Assembly: GCF_029909975.1 (NCBI RefSeq)
Contig: NZ_CP094516.1
Coordinates: forward strand, 7,294,501-7,358,500
Reading direction: 5' to 3'
Length of the DNA: 64,000 nucleotides
Source: Bradyrhizobium sp. ISRA430
GTDB lineage: Bacteria; Pseudomonadota; Alphaproteobacteria; Rhizobiales; Xanthobacteraceae
Positions 17,304 to 27,127 of the stretch are shown here, piece after piece. A program made the translations under genes and the position numbers. How positions within the stretch are numbered: position 1 is the first letter of the stretch; every line of letters begins with the position of its first letter. The notes beneath the pieces were generated by a model. It did no database searches. It was not told the DNA's origin and saw only the letters and a list, made by a program, of their open reading frames with translations.

Positions 17304-18857
17304 ATGAACCTCGCTCACCACCTCCTGCGTGCCGCCAAGGCAGATGCATCCGCACCGGCCTTACTCAAGGGGCTTACGCCGGTTGCCGACTACGGCCGGC
17401 TCGCCGCGAACGTGGCGTCGCTGGCTGCGTCGCTGCAGCAGCGCCTAGGTCTCGCCCGAGGTGGCCGCGTCGCGCTGCTGATGAAGAACGTGCCTGACTA
17501 TGTCGTCTGCCTCTATGCCTGTTGGCACGCCGACCTCGTCGCAGTTCCCATCAACGCAAAACTGCATCCGCGCGAAGTCGCGTTTATTCTCGATAACTCC
17601 GGCGCTGCGGTCATCTTCGTGACCGAGGACATGGCGAGTGTCGCTTCGGAATCTTTGGTGCTCGCCACGACCAAGCCGCGGATCATCGAGATCGGCTCGG
17701 CCGAGCATCGCGCTCTGGAGGATGCGGATGGCATAGCCATCGCCGATGTCGCCATCACCGATCCTGCCTGGATCTTCTACACCAGCGGCACCACCGGCCG
17801 GCCCAAGGGCGCGGTGCTGAGCCATCGCAATCTGCTTGTGATGTCGCTGAACTATCTCGCCGAGGTTAACCCGATCGTATCAGGCGAGGCGCTGCTGCAC
17901 GCCGCGCCGATGTCGCACGGCTCCGGCCTCTACATGGTTCCGCACGTGCTCGCCATGGGCGCGCAGATCATCCCGGAGAGCGGCCGCTTCGAGCCCGACG
18001 AAGTTTTGGAGCTGACGGCGAAGCGCGAGAACATCTCCTTCTTCGCTGCGCCCACCATGGTGCGACGCCTGACGGTCGCGGCGGATGCGGCGAGCGCGAT
18101 CGCGCCCGGGCTGAAGACCATCATCTATGGCGGCGGCCCGATGTACGTCGCCGATTGCAAGGCGGCGCTTTCAATGTTCGGGCCGAAGCTGGCGCAGATC
18201 TATGGTCAGGGCGAGACGCCTATGACCATCGCCTACCTGCCGAGATACATGCATGCCGATAGTGGGCATCCCCGCTATGAGCAGCGCCTCGCCTCTGTCG
18301 GCATTGCGCAAAGTGTCGTTCAGGTCCGCACCGTGGACGAGTTGGGACGCGACGTCGCGGCGGGCGAGATCGGCGAGATCATCGTGCGCGGAGATACCGT
18401 GATGTCCGGCTACCGGCAGAATCCAGAGGCCACCGCCAATACCCTGCGCGACGGCTGGCTCTACACCGGCGACATGGGTGCGTTCGATTCGGACCGATTC
18501 CTCTCGCTGAAGGACCGCTCCAAGGACGTCATCATCTCCGGCGGAACCAACATCTATCCACGCGAGGTCGAAGAGGTATTGCTGCTGCACGAGGCCGTTG
18601 CCGAGGTCTCCGTGATCGGCCGGTCGCATCCGGAATGGGGCGAAGAGGTCGTGGCGGTCGTCGTTCCCGTTACGGGGCGGGACGTGGCGCGGCGCGACCT
18701 CGACCAACTTTGCAACGCGTGGATCGCGCGCTTCAAACGGCCGAAGCACTATTACGTCACTGGCGAGTTGCCGAAGAACAGCTACGGCAAAATCGTGAAG
18801 ACAGAGCTACGCACACTCCTGAACGAGTCCTCCGCGCGCCTTGCGCTGATGGACTAG
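17304..18857 (+). CDS. Acyl-CoA synthetase (AMP-forming)
   Basis: Complete 517-residue member of the ANL superfamily. It shows the nucleotide loop YTSGTTGRPKGAVLSHRN at about residues 158-175, the substrate/ATP motif IYGQGETPM, the hinge motif GWLYTGDMGAFDSD near 385, KDVIISGGTNIYPREVEEVL, and the C-terminal catalytic lysine region PKNSYGKIVKTEL. It activates a carboxylic acid to its CoA ester through an acyl-adenylate. It sits at the end of the plus-strand operon after the acyl-CoA dehydrogenase. An IS481 element begins two bases after its stop codon, so any downstream genes of the original operon have been cut off. The acid used is unknown. Confidence 0.9.
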   Translation: MNLAHHLLRAAKADASAPALLKGLTPVADYGRLAANVASLAASLQQRLGLARGGRVALLMKNVPDYVVCLYACWHADLVAVPINAKLHPREVAFILDNSGAAVIFVTEDMASVASESLVLATTKPRIIEIGSAEHRALEDADGIAIADVAITDPAWIFYTSGTTGRPKGAVLSHRNLLVMSLNYLAEVNPIVSGEALLHAAPMSHGSGLYMVPHVLAMGAQIIPESGRFEPDEVLELTAKRENISFFAAPTMVRRLTVAADAASAIAPGLKTIIYGGGPMYVADCKAALSMFGPKLAQIYGQGETPMTIAYLPRYMHADSGHPRYEQRLASVGIAQSVVQVRTVDELGRDVAAGEIGEIIVRGDTVMSGYRQNPEATANTLRDGWLYTGDMGAFDSDRFLSLKDRSKDVIISGGTNIYPREVEEVLLLHEAVAEVSVIGRSHPEWGEEVVAVVVPVTGRDVARRDLDQLCNAWIARFKRPKHYYVTGELPKNSYGKIVKTELRTLLNESSARLALMD

Positions 18858-18858
18858 G

Positions 18859-19858
18859 TGTTTAGTACCAAGCTTTGCTGGTGCATTCTTATCGCACGAT
18901 TCGAAGGATGCGCTATGGGACAGGGTTTACACGGCTGCGCCACCACGACGGAGGCAGTCCGTCGAGCAATACAAAATAGTCAAGAGAGCCTGAGAGGTCT
19001 CGCCAAGCGCTACGGCATCAACCAGAAGACTGTTGCGAAGTGGAAGCAGCGCGAGACCGTCGCCGATCGTTCGACTGGCCCTAACGAAGCCAAGTCGACC
19101 ATCCATTCCATCGAGGAGGAGGCGATCATTGTCGCTTTCCGGCGGCACACGCTGCTGCCACTCGACGATTGCCTCTATGCGCTGCAGCCGACCATCCCGC
19201 ATCTGACGCGGTCATCCCTGCATCGTTGCCTCCAGCGCCACGGCATCAGCCGATTGCCAGAGGTCGAAGGCGGCAAGCCCTCGAAGGAAGAGGTTCCGAT
19301 CGGCTGTTTCCACATTGACATCGCCGAGCTCCAGACCGCTGAAGGCAAGCTCTACCTCTACGTCGCAATCGATCGCATCAGCAAGTTCGCCTTCGTGCAA
19401 CTGGTCAGGAAGACGGGACGGACCTCAGCCTCGGCCTTCCTCGAAGCTCTGATTGCGGCTGTCCCCGACAAGATCCACACGGTGCTCACCGACAATGGGA
19501 TCCAGTTCACCTTCCCGCGCTATGCGGACGGCCCGACGGCAAGATACGTGACGCATATGTTCGATATGCGATGTCAGGAAAACGGGATCGAACATCGGCT
19601 GACCAAGATCAAGCATCCGTGGACCAATGGCCAGGTCGAGCGCATGAATCGCACGATCAAGGAAGCAACCGTCCAACGCTACCATTACGATCGACACGAT
19701 CAGCTCGAAGCTCACCTTACCGATTTCATCACCGCCTACAACTACGCTCGGCGGCTAAAGACCCTGAAGGGCCTCACACCCTACGAATACATCTGCAAAT
19801 GCTGGACTTCCAGAACGATACAAACTCAACCCGCTCCAGCAAATGCCGGGACTAAACA
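18859..19858 (+). mobile_element. IS481-family insertion sequence
   Basis: A 1.0-kb element bounded by imperfect inverted repeats: TGTTTAGTACC at the left end (18859) and, read on the other strand from 19858, TGTTTAGTCCC; both continue to TTTGCTGG. It carries one transposase gene. The left end lies two bases beyond the acyl-CoA synthetase stop, and the right end abuts an IS630 remnant. No target duplication is obvious, which suggests a deletion next to the element after insertion. Confidence 0.75.
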
Positions 19859-19877
19859 GGTGCCATGCCTCATGTAG
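18915..19877 (+). CDS. IS481-family transposase
   Basis: About 320 residues from MGQGLHGCATTTEAVRRAIQ. An N-terminal helix-turn-helix (LRGLAKRYGINQKTVAKWKQ) is followed by an integrase-type DDE core: CFHIDIAELQTAEGKLYLYV (first Asp), VLTDNGIQFTFPRYADG (second Asp) and HPWTNGQVERMNRTIKEATV (catalytic Glu). The body is intact. Near 19810 one base seems to have been gained or lost, because another frame gives the usual family ending NPLQQMPGLN. In the present frame the protein runs 19 bases past the right inverted repeat to a stop at 19875-19877. Activity is possible since the catalytic core is whole. ATG at 18915 is preferred over earlier codons inside the inverted repeat. Confidence 0.85.
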   Translation: MGQGLHGCATTTEAVRRAIQNSQESLRGLAKRYGINQKTVAKWKQRETVADRSTGPNEAKSTIHSIEEEAIIVAFRRHTLLPLDDCLYALQPTIPHLTRSSLHRCLQRHGISRLPEVEGGKPSKEEVPIGCFHIDIAELQTAEGKLYLYVAIDRISKFAFVQLVRKTGRTSASAFLEALIAAVPDKIHTVLTDNGIQFTFPRYADGPTARYVTHMFDMRCQENGIEHRLTKIKHPWTNGQVERMNRTIKEATVQRYHYDRHDQLEAHLTDFITAYNYARRLKTLKGLTPYEYICKCWTSRTIQTQPAPANAGTKQVPCLM

Positions 19878-20528
19878 TCATGGCTCCTTCGGGCCGCCTG
19901 GTCGGGACGCATTTGCGGCATCGGCTGGCTGCGGTCCAGCGGCTGGATTTGGGACTTCTCATCCACACACAAAACGATGGCGTGCTCCGGCGGTGAGACG
20001 TAGAGGCCACGACATCGCGCACTTTGGCCACGAAGTTTGGATCAGTCGAGAGCTTGAACGTCTCCACCCGGTGCGGCTGGAGCCCGAACGCCCGCCAGAT
20101 GCGTTGTACCGTCGAAACCGATAGGCCGCTGGCCTTCGGCATGTCGCGGGAGCTCCAATGAGTGGAATTCTCAGGGCAGCTATCTCCAACGTCCTCACGA
20201 TCACGGCTTCGATGCGGGCATCGTCAATCGTGCGTGGCGCACCGGAGCGCGGCTCCTCGTGCAGCCCGGCCACGCGCTGCTACATCAAACGCCGCCGCGA
20301 CTTGCCTACGGTCTGCCGGTCCAGCCCCAGCTTGGCCGCCACTTCCGTGTTCTGACCACCCTCCGCACAGGTCAGCACAATCCGGGCTCTCAGAGCCAGC
20401 GCCTGCGCCGTCTTCCGCCGCATCGTCAACGACATCAGTTCGGCACGCTCATCATCGCTCAAATCAGGGGAGCAAGTTGCTGGGCCGCCATTGGAGACTT
20501 CGTCGCTGTTCCCCTCGATCCTTGGCAC
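19859..20528 (-). pseudogene. IS630-family transposase remnant
   Basis: Minus-strand fragments in three frames together match an IS630 transposase. The N-terminal helix-turn-helix region is LSDDERAELMSLTMRRKTAQ and EVAAKLGLDRQTVGK at 20280-20528. The middle part is LHEEPRSGAPRTIDDARIEA, then IWRAFGLQPHRVETFKLSTD and PNFVAKVRDVV. The DDE start appears as LCVDEKSQIQ in yet another frame near 19950. The sense reaches SHDYMRHGT and is cut exactly where the IS481 right end begins (19858). The C-terminal catalytic part is absent from the window. Confidence 0.8.
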
Positions 20529-20679
20529 AGCGACGCGAATCTACTGCGAATCCAGGATGGCGAACTTGTGACTCGGCACACTAGATCGATATGGGTAGGA
20601 TGGGGCGGCTTGCGGCAAATGATGTCGCCGTTTTCCAGCGCGCTATGTCGCGCACAAAACTTACGATAGGGCTAAAGGC

Positions 20680-21855
20680 ATGCACAGTGTTGACACATTC
20701 CGGGACCTGCAGGTCGAGGCGACTGAGTGGCGTCACTATCTCCACGAAAATCCAGAGCTCGATTATCGATTGGACAACACGGCCAGGTTCGTGGTCGAGA
20801 AGCTGGCTTCCTTTGGCATCAATCAGATCGAAACCGGAATTGCTGAAACCGGCATCGTCGCTCTGATTCAGGGCGCGCACGGACACGGCTCGACGATCGG
20901 GTTGCGAGCTGATATGGACGCGTTGCCAATTACCGAAGCACCAAACAAGGCGTGGTCGTCGAAGATACCCGGCCGAATGCATGCGTGCGGCCATGACGGA
21001 CATACAACCATGCTGCTGGGGGCTGCGAAATATCTCGCGAGTACCCGAAATTTTAGGGGTGCCGTCGCTTTGATCTTCCAGCCCGCAGAAGAAGATGGTG
21101 GGGGTGATAAACTGGGCGGTCAGAAGATGGTGGAAGCCGGAATTATGGACCGTTTCCGCATTTCCCAGGTTTTTGGCATGCACAATGACCCGGGAATGGA
21201 AATCGGAACTTTCGGTATTTGCACTGGGCCGATGATGGCCGCGCAGGACGATTTCGCCATCATCGTCAACGGTAAGGGCGGCCATGCGGGCAAGCCTCAC
21301 AACACAGTCGATCCAGTTGTTATCGCAGCACAGATTATCATTGGCCTGCAAACTTTGGTTTCACGCAACACTAATCCGATCGAATCGCTCGTAATTTCTA
21401 TTACTAGATTTGAGGCGGCCCAAGCTTACAACGTCATCCCTGACAAGGTTACATTGGGCGGGACCGTCAGGACGTTTGTACCCAATTTGAGGGATTTCGC
21501 CGAACGGCAGATGCAAGTAACAGCGGAAGGCATTGCGCGAGCATTCGGCGCAGATGTCGAATTCAAATACCGTCGATACCTCCCCGTCACCGTGAACCAC
21601 GCGAAGGAGACCGATCTGGCGATCAAGGCGGCGCGTGGTCTCGTTGGGCCTGCGTCTGTAGACGACAAACTGCCCTTCAGAATGGGTGGGGAGGATTTCG
21701 CGTACATGCTTGAGGCTCGCCCAGGAGCATACATTTTCGTTGGGAACGGACCTACCGCCTTCCCACACCATCCGGCATATGATTTTAATGACGAAGCACT
21801 GCCGTATGGTATCGGGTACTGGGTGAACCTGGTTGAAATGGTGCTGGCTCCGTGA
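20680..21855 (+). CDS. M20D-family amidohydrolase/peptidase
   Basis: Complete 391-residue metallohydrolase of the hippurate hydrolase/IAA-amino-acid hydrolase type, which cleaves N-acyl amino acids. Visible are the substrate region RHYLHENPELDY, GLRADMDALPI, the metal motif MHACGHDGHTTMLLGAAKYL (Cys103, His105), the catalytic glutamate in FQPAEEDGGG, the dimerisation-domain motif GKGGHAGKPHNTVDPV and the C-terminal MGGEDFAYML and PHHPAYDF with a metal-binding His. ATG at 20680 has only a weak ribosome site. It is the first intact gene right of the IS cluster and may belong with the phosphonate-type region that follows, for instance removing an acyl group, but this is inference. Confidence 0.85.
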   Translation: MHSVDTFRDLQVEATEWRHYLHENPELDYRLDNTARFVVEKLASFGINQIETGIAETGIVALIQGAHGHGSTIGLRADMDALPITEAPNKAWSSKIPGRMHACGHDGHTTMLLGAAKYLASTRNFRGAVALIFQPAEEDGGGDKLGGQKMVEAGIMDRFRISQVFGMHNDPGMEIGTFGICTGPMMAAQDDFAIIVNGKGGHAGKPHNTVDPVVIAAQIIIGLQTLVSRNTNPIESLVISITRFEAAQAYNVIPDKVTLGGTVRTFVPNLRDFAERQMQVTAEGIARAFGADVEFKYRRYLPVTVNHAKETDLAIKAARGLVGPASVDDKLPFRMGGEDFAYMLEARPGAYIFVGNGPTAFPHHPAYDFNDEALPYGIGYWVNLVEMVLAP

Positions 21856-23155
21856 CGGTCCTCGCGAAACTAAACTTGAGATTCGCGGGCCGGCCGCCCG
21901 GCGTGCCTCCTCTAAGATTCACATAATTTCACGCCCGCTTGTCGCTTCGCCAGCGAAGAGGCGCGGTGAAGGGCGCTCGAGGAACTGCGCATCGAACGGG
22001 AAGGCCGGCGTTACGCACGACTAAGCGCGCTAGTCGACATAAAGAATGATCTTTCTTTTGACCGGCCGATTGAGCGGATAGCGAGAGATGCAAGAGTGGC
22101 ATTGGTGCAAGTTGCTGAGGTGGGGTCAGTTATACCGCGCAACCGGCTTTTATTTGCTTAATCTCGCCGAGAGGTCCGAAGCCGGAATACTCCAACACCG
22201 TGCCGTTTACGGGGAGGCCTCGATGAGCTCAGCCCAAACGTGGGCTTGAGTTATCGATTAGTGGTGGATCGCACCGCGTAGATACGCTTGCAGGCGCAAT
22301 GAGGGGGGATCTAGCGCAAGGATCAGAGTTGACCGCTCGCGCCGCACTTTTGCTAAAGGACTCAACGAGCGGATCCGGTTCAGCTCGGCGCGTCTGCCGC
22401 TGTGCTTCTTACACTTCACAGCACACCCTGGGGTCTGTGGTAGCTGAACCGCCGACGTCCGGCCCCCAACTCCAGCTGCCGCTTGGCAGACCAAAGTCAT
22501 CTCCCCGCGTCGAACGAAGCGGTGAATCCCTGCTTCATGGCGACCGCTCTGGGAGTGCGGGGCGGCGAATATCCATGCCTTCAATCATTCGGGATCGGCG
22601 GTCCTCCTCGAGCCACGCGTTCAGCAGTGCTTTTCGAGCACCTCGCAGATGGTCGAGAGGTCGAACATGGCAAGGCCCAACAGGCGCTTGAGCTTACGCC
22701 CTCTAGCAGGCTGTTGAACAAATCGGTAGCGAAGCGTTTCGCATCGTGATTCACAAGAACCACGATTTAACAGCGGGAGCGATGCGTGAGAGCCTCTAGC
22801 AGGTCTGCATCGTAAACGCCGGACAAGCCTCAACACAACGCACTACGCTCCGATCATCGGAATGGGAAAAGCTCCCTAACGGTAAGAAAAGCGATGCGAC
22901 GCTTTGTCAGTTTTGTTGGATTCGCCACGCTCGGGTTTCGATTGTGTCGCAGAGCCGAACGGATTGAGAAAAAATAAAGCAGGCGTCCGGCGCATCAGAG
23001 CGGCCGTCTTAGCTCAAGCGACCACTAGCGCGTCTACTAGAATTGGTAGTTTGCGGACAATTCGGACCTCGTCCATTAAGTTGCAATTGTGTTTGGCAGC
23101 CGCAAGGACCCTGATGCCGATCGCCCCCGGGCAGAAAGAGGAACATCGAGGTTCG
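21856..23155. other. Gene-poor stretch, possible transposase debris
   Basis: No intact gene recognised. On the minus strand 22258-22836 contains broken frames (LLGLAMFDLSTICEVLEKHC, RERSTLILALDPPSLRLQAY) that look like eroded coding sequence, perhaps a transposase, but I cannot assign a family. The last 250 bases before 23156 are in frame with the next gene, but that upstream sequence lacks protein-like character. Confidence 0.3.
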
Positions 23156-23767
23156 ATGATCGCATACCTATCTGACCGCGCAAATGCCGTTACTGCCCTG
23201 GGACTCTTCTGTTCTGGTGCAGCGACGGGGCTCGTGGCGAAAGGACGCTACGAGGCGGGAGTAGCGCTCGGACTCTGGGCGATCATCGCTGATGATGTCG
23301 ACGGCGAAATTGCCCGGCGCACCAAGAATCGTACAATGGCCACTAAAGCCGTTGGTAAAGCTCTCGATGCGTTCTCGGATCTCATTTTTGGATCGGTCAT
23401 CCCGTCTATTGTCGTCGCTTCTTTCATGGAGTCTCCAGCATCTCCAATCTTCACAGCGCTCCTGTTACTGATCGGAGCTCTTCGCCTAGCATATTTCGAC
23501 CATTTCGGATTGGACGATCGCGGTTATTCGACCGGTCTACCTCTCTCTTACGCTCTGCCAGTGCTCGCGGCGATCTTGCTAATTGACCACACTATTGCGC
23601 CGCTTGAGTTGGGTGTGGTTCTTCCCGCATTCTTTGTACCGCTATCGTTGCTCCACATCGCCCCGTTCAAGATCAAAGCCTCTGGCAGTCTTGTGCATGT
23701 GATAACCATCGGCGTGGCGGCCACTGCGTCTGCTGGATTATTGATGACGAGTAGAGCGGGTCAATAG
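23156..23767 (+). CDS. CDP-alcohol phosphatidyltransferase family protein
   Basis: A 203-residue integral membrane protein with the defining motif DxxDGxxAR...GxxxDxxxD. The residues are Asp46, Asp49, Gly50, Ala53, Arg54, Gly67, Asp71 and Asp75, in DDVDGEIARR and VGKALDAFSD. The gap between AR and G is a little longer than usual. Such enzymes displace CMP from a CDP-alcohol with another alcohol, making phospholipids or, in phosphonate clusters, joining an aminoethylphosphonate head group to a lipid. ATG at 23156 is chosen because MIAYLSDRANAVTALGLF begins the normal domain; the frame is open further upstream. It lies 29 bases before the formyltransferase. A role with the cytidylyltransferase at 36048 is inferred. 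Confidence 0.8.
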   Translation: MIAYLSDRANAVTALGLFCSGAATGLVAKGRYEAGVALGLWAIIADDVDGEIARRTKNRTMATKAVGKALDAFSDLIFGSVIPSIVVASFMESPASPIFTALLLLIGALRLAYFDHFGLDDRGYSTGLPLSYALPVLAAILLIDHTIAPLELGVVLPAFFVPLSLLHIAPFKIKASGSLVHVITIGVAATASAGLLMTSRAGQ

Positions 23768-23796
23768 GCGGGCTTGCAATGTCGTAAGGACGAGAA

Positions 23797-24594
23797 ATGT
23801 CGAGCTCAATCAAGCGCGTGGTATTTGCCGGCACCAGGGGACTTGCGACCCGCTGTCTTCTGTTCGTCATCGAGACCTGCGGCAAAGACCACATCGCCGG
23901 CATTCTCGGCGCTTCCCGGTACGAGAGAACTTGGTGGAGGCACGAAACCAGTGAGGAGCTTTGGGAAGTCGCAGATCGCTTCGGAATACCCTATTTCGAG
24001 TCGATAGATGATGTTCCTCCTCTCGGAACGTTTCTCGTAAGCGTCATGTGGAATAAGATTTTCCCGCCCCATATCCTCGCGCGGTTCGACGGAGGCGGTA
24101 TCAATCTTCATCCAGGCCCACTCCCTGAATATCGCGGCAGTTTTGCGCGGACGCATGCCATCCTCAATGGCGAGAAGAGCTTTGGGGTAACTGTCCACTA
24201 TCTCTCAGAGCGGGTCGATAGGGGCGATATTATCGGCGAATTGCAGTTCCCCGTGCTGCCTTCTGAGACAGCGCTCTCATTAGACACCAGAGCGCAACTT
24301 TATGGCTACGCGCTCTTCTGCCAAGTGTGGCTGCGTTTATTGGACGGATCGGCGACGTGTCGCTCACAAGACGAGTTGATCGCTCAAGAAAAGCGCAAGG
24401 CTTGCTTCTATCCCATGCGCATGATGACCGCACTTTTGGATTCGTCAGACGTTCCACGCACGGCCGAAGAACTCGATCGACTGTACCGCGCTCTATATCT
24501 TCCACCACGCATTGAGCCTCCGAAGTGGCTTGTCGAGCGCGTCATGACCAATGAGGTTCGGACGCTGGTTCGGGATGTTTACCCCCAGCGGTAA
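23797..24594 (+). CDS. Formyltransferase-family protein
   Basis: A 265-residue protein with the N-terminal fold of methionyl-tRNA, GAR and sugar formyltransferases. VVFAGTRGLATRCLLFVIE begins the nucleotide-like beta-alpha unit. The catalytic region is INLHPGPLPEYRGSFARTHA (Asn-x-His, near residue 104), followed by GVTVHYLSERVDRGDIIGEL, supplying the third catalytic residue, Asp. The methionyl-tRNA-type C-terminal domain is missing, so it probably formylates a small amine using 10-formyltetrahydrofolate or does a related one-carbon transfer. It follows the CDP-alcohol transferase by 29 bases, implying co-transcription. Formylation of an amine in a phosphonate product is a reasonable guess only. 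Confidence 0.8.
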   Translation: MSSSIKRVVFAGTRGLATRCLLFVIETCGKDHIAGILGASRYERTWWRHETSEELWEVADRFGIPYFESIDDVPPLGTFLVSVMWNKIFPPHILARFDGGGINLHPGPLPEYRGSFARTHAILNGEKSFGVTVHYLSERVDRGDIIGELQFPVLPSETALSLDTRAQLYGYALFCQVWLRLLDGSATCRSQDELIAQEKRKACFYPMRMMTALLDSSDVPRTAEELDRLYRALYLPPRIEPPKWLVERVMTNEVRTLVRDVYPQR

Positions 24595-24816
24595 GGCTTG
24601 ACTTGGCGCGCAGCGCGGCAGCTCGCCCGGAACATGAGGGCCGCGCTTCTCGAGGACGTCCGCGACCGCCGGAGTGTGCCTGCAAATTGCCGCTCATTGA
24701 CTGAACGTGGTCTTGGCTCTGGAGGTTGCTTTGTAGCATCCAGTCAATCGAGAGAGTGCCGGCAAGCCGGCGTGTCGACCGTATAGAGCTAGCTTAGCAC
24801 GCGGAGGAGGCTAGGT

Positions 24817-26709
24817 GTGTGTGGAATTTGCGGATACATCGGACGGATTACTGATAAGTCAGTGACCGAGCGGAACCTCGCGCGTTGCGCTCAGGCGCTG
24901 GCCCATCGGGGGCCGGACGCGAGTGGCAGCTGCGTGACCTCTTCCTTTGCCTTTGCGCATCGAAGGCTCGCGATCATCGATCCGGATCCGAGGTCAAGTC
25001 AACCGTTCCTCGATGAGGAGTTCGGCTTGGCCGTCACGTATAACGGGGAGATCTACAATTACCGTGACTTAAGGCGGGACTTGCTTCGGCGCGGATACCG
25101 ATTTCGCACAGAATCGGACACGGAGGTACTTTGCAAGGCATATGCTTGTTGGGGGATCGATAGCGTCAAACGTCTGCGGGGAATGTTTGCTTTCGCAATC
25201 TACGATCAAAAGACGGGGACAGCGTTCCTTGTGAGAGATCGGCTCGGAATTAAGCCCTTATACTACGCTCGCGCAAACAATGGCCTTGTCTTTGCCTCCC
25301 AGCCGTCAGCTATCCTGCAGTGGCCAAGGGTCCGCTCGAAGCTCGATCCGGTTGGATTATCAAGCTTTCTCTCCTACCGAGCCGTCTTCGGCGAGAGGAC
25401 GTTATTTGCAGATGTGCGAAAGCTGCAGCCTGGAACCTGGCTGAAAATTAAGGCTCAATCGCACGAGCAGACGCGTTGGTGGGATCCTGCCCGCCTCGAT
25501 GAGAGTGGCGATTGCAGTTCTCTGGAAACCTTGATCGGCAGCGCCGTGGAGGAACATTTGCTGCCCCACGCTCCAGTCGCAGCGCTGCTTTCCGGAGGGC
25601 TCGACTCCAGCGTGTTGGCTTTCGAGCTTTCAAGGCACTCGTCGCAAAAGCCGACGTGCTTTACTGGAATCGTACCGGGTGATGTGTACGATGAAAGCCC
25701 TTATGCGGTTGAGGTCGCGAAATCTCTCAAGCTCGCCCACGTCTTGGTCCGGCTGCCCGGGGCAACGAGCCTGGATGTCGTTAAACGCCTTACCGCATTA
25801 CGTGGTCATCCCGTCGGCATGCACAACGAAGCGGCGATGTATTTGCTTGCTCGAGCAGTCAGCCACTCTCACAAGGTTCTCCTTACCGGCGAAGGGGCCG
25901 ACGAGATATTCCTTGGATATAGCCGGATCTTCAGGTTGTCCTTCGACCTTCGTCGACAGGCGCTGCTGGCCGCGCTGCCAGATGTCATTGGCCGCCCGGC
26001 GCGACGTCATCTCGGCCTTCCCAAGTTCAAAGCGAGCGAATTCGAGTTCTTCCTTGCGCGCTACACTTACTTTCCCCAATCCGAGAAGCTGGGGCTGGCG
26101 ACACCGGCATGGAGAAAGGACATCGTTCACGATGCGGGGCTGATCGACTGGATGAACAATGCCTATCACTCAGGCGGGGCCACTCCGGTCGAGCGCATAA
26201 GGCAATTCTTTGTACGGCATCATCTGCCGGCGCTGCTCGAAATGGTCGACAACACCACAATGGCGGCCGGGGTGGAGTCTCGCGTTCCCTTCACAGACCA
26301 CCGAATCGTTGCGCTGGCTCTGCGCATGTCGTTCTCAGAACATCTGCGTTGGAAACATGCCTTCGCCCCGTTTCGGGCGGCCTTCACGCCTATTGAGAAA
26401 TTTAGCGAAACGCTTGACGTCTCCAAGGCCGCGCTGCGCACCCTTTACAGAGATCGTCTGCCCGCAAGTGTGATTACGAGAAAAAAGCTCGGGTTTCCGT
26501 TGCCGTTAGGCAAGTGGGCGACAGACCAGAGCTCGGAGCCGTTTCGTGACTTAATCTTCAAGGAATCTCCCGCGATCGCCGATTGTCTCGATATTGGCGC
26601 TCTCCGGCGATGGTATGCACACCGTTCTCAAGCGGCAAACGATGCATTCGGAAAACAACTCTGGTTGATCTGCAATCTAGAGGTCTTCCTTCGTCAACTG
26701 TCTCCATAG
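24817..26709 (+). CDS. Asparagine synthase-like glutamine amidotransferase
   Basis: A 630-residue class II amidotransferase. GTG start at 24817 is preceded by GCGGAGGAGG and yields the required Cys2 in MCGICGYIG. The glutaminase domain shows ALAHRGPDASG, AHRRLAIIDP, TYNGEIYNYRDLR and TESDTEVL. The synthetase domain has the ATP-pyrophosphatase loop ALLSGGLDSSVLAFEL near residue 258, LTGEGADEIFLGY, and NTTMAAGVESRVPFTDHRIV. Such enzymes adenylate a carboxylate and amidate it with ammonia from glutamine; besides asparagine biosynthesis the family includes many natural-product enzymes. It lies 222 bases after the formyltransferase and converges with the transporter operon. Use in tailoring a phosphonate is inferred from position. 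Confidence 0.88.
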   Translation: MCGICGYIGRITDKSVTERNLARCAQALAHRGPDASGSCVTSSFAFAHRRLAIIDPDPRSSQPFLDEEFGLAVTYNGEIYNYRDLRRDLLRRGYRFRTESDTEVLCKAYACWGIDSVKRLRGMFAFAIYDQKTGTAFLVRDRLGIKPLYYARANNGLVFASQPSAILQWPRVRSKLDPVGLSSFLSYRAVFGERTLFADVRKLQPGTWLKIKAQSHEQTRWWDPARLDESGDCSSLETLIGSAVEEHLLPHAPVAALLSGGLDSSVLAFELSRHSSQKPTCFTGIVPGDVYDESPYAVEVAKSLKLAHVLVRLPGATSLDVVKRLTALRGHPVGMHNEAAMYLLARAVSHSHKVLLTGEGADEIFLGYSRIFRLSFDLRRQALLAALPDVIGRPARRHLGLPKFKASEFEFFLARYTYFPQSEKLGLATPAWRKDIVHDAGLIDWMNNAYHSGGATPVERIRQFFVRHHLPALLEMVDNTTMAAGVESRVPFTDHRIVALALRMSFSEHLRWKHAFAPFRAAFTPIEKFSETLDVSKAALRTLYRDRLPASVITRKKLGFPLPLGKWATDQSSEPFRDLIFKESPAIADCLDIGALRRWYAHRSQAANDAFGKQLWLICNLEVFLRQLSP

Positions 26710-27127
26710 CTGTTGGTAGGACCGGATGCGGGGAAGCCGAGGCAATCCCGAATGCCTCACCGCTTAGCGAGAAGACGAGCCGGTGTGGAAACAGGAGAAT
26801 GCCAACCGCCAGAAATGGATGCACGATCGCGCTATCCAGTGCGCATGACGCGTTCTGAGGAGTGCTGGAATTGCGCCGAACTACGCGATGGATTAGGACG
26901 CGAGATGGACGTTGACGCTGCGAGAGGCCTCTCGTGGTCGCGCGCGCCCGGCGAGAAAGCGCGTTTTGACGGACCGCGCAACAACGCAGGACAGACCTCA
27001 TGATGGCCGGTTTGCTGCTGTCGAACGCGGTGTATACCGGCCCTGCCGACCGCAGGCCGCTCGATGGCACCATTGGAGGCTGACTAATCGTCGTTATAGC
27101 TTGGGCTTTTGGTGGCTACCAGATGCA
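26710..27127. other. Convergent intergenic region, no gene seen
   Basis: Lies between the ends of the asparagine-synthase-like gene and the C39-like peptidase gene. No frame with recognisable similarity and no clear terminator hairpin with a T-run was found. Confidence 0.4.

Noticed and set aside
16010..17305. A 431-codon minus-strand frame
   Set aside because: Antisense to the acyl-CoA dehydrogenase; long only because of high GC content.
22094..22115. Possible sigma-54 promoter (TGGCAT then TTGCT)
   Set aside because: The spacing between the two elements is nine bases instead of five.
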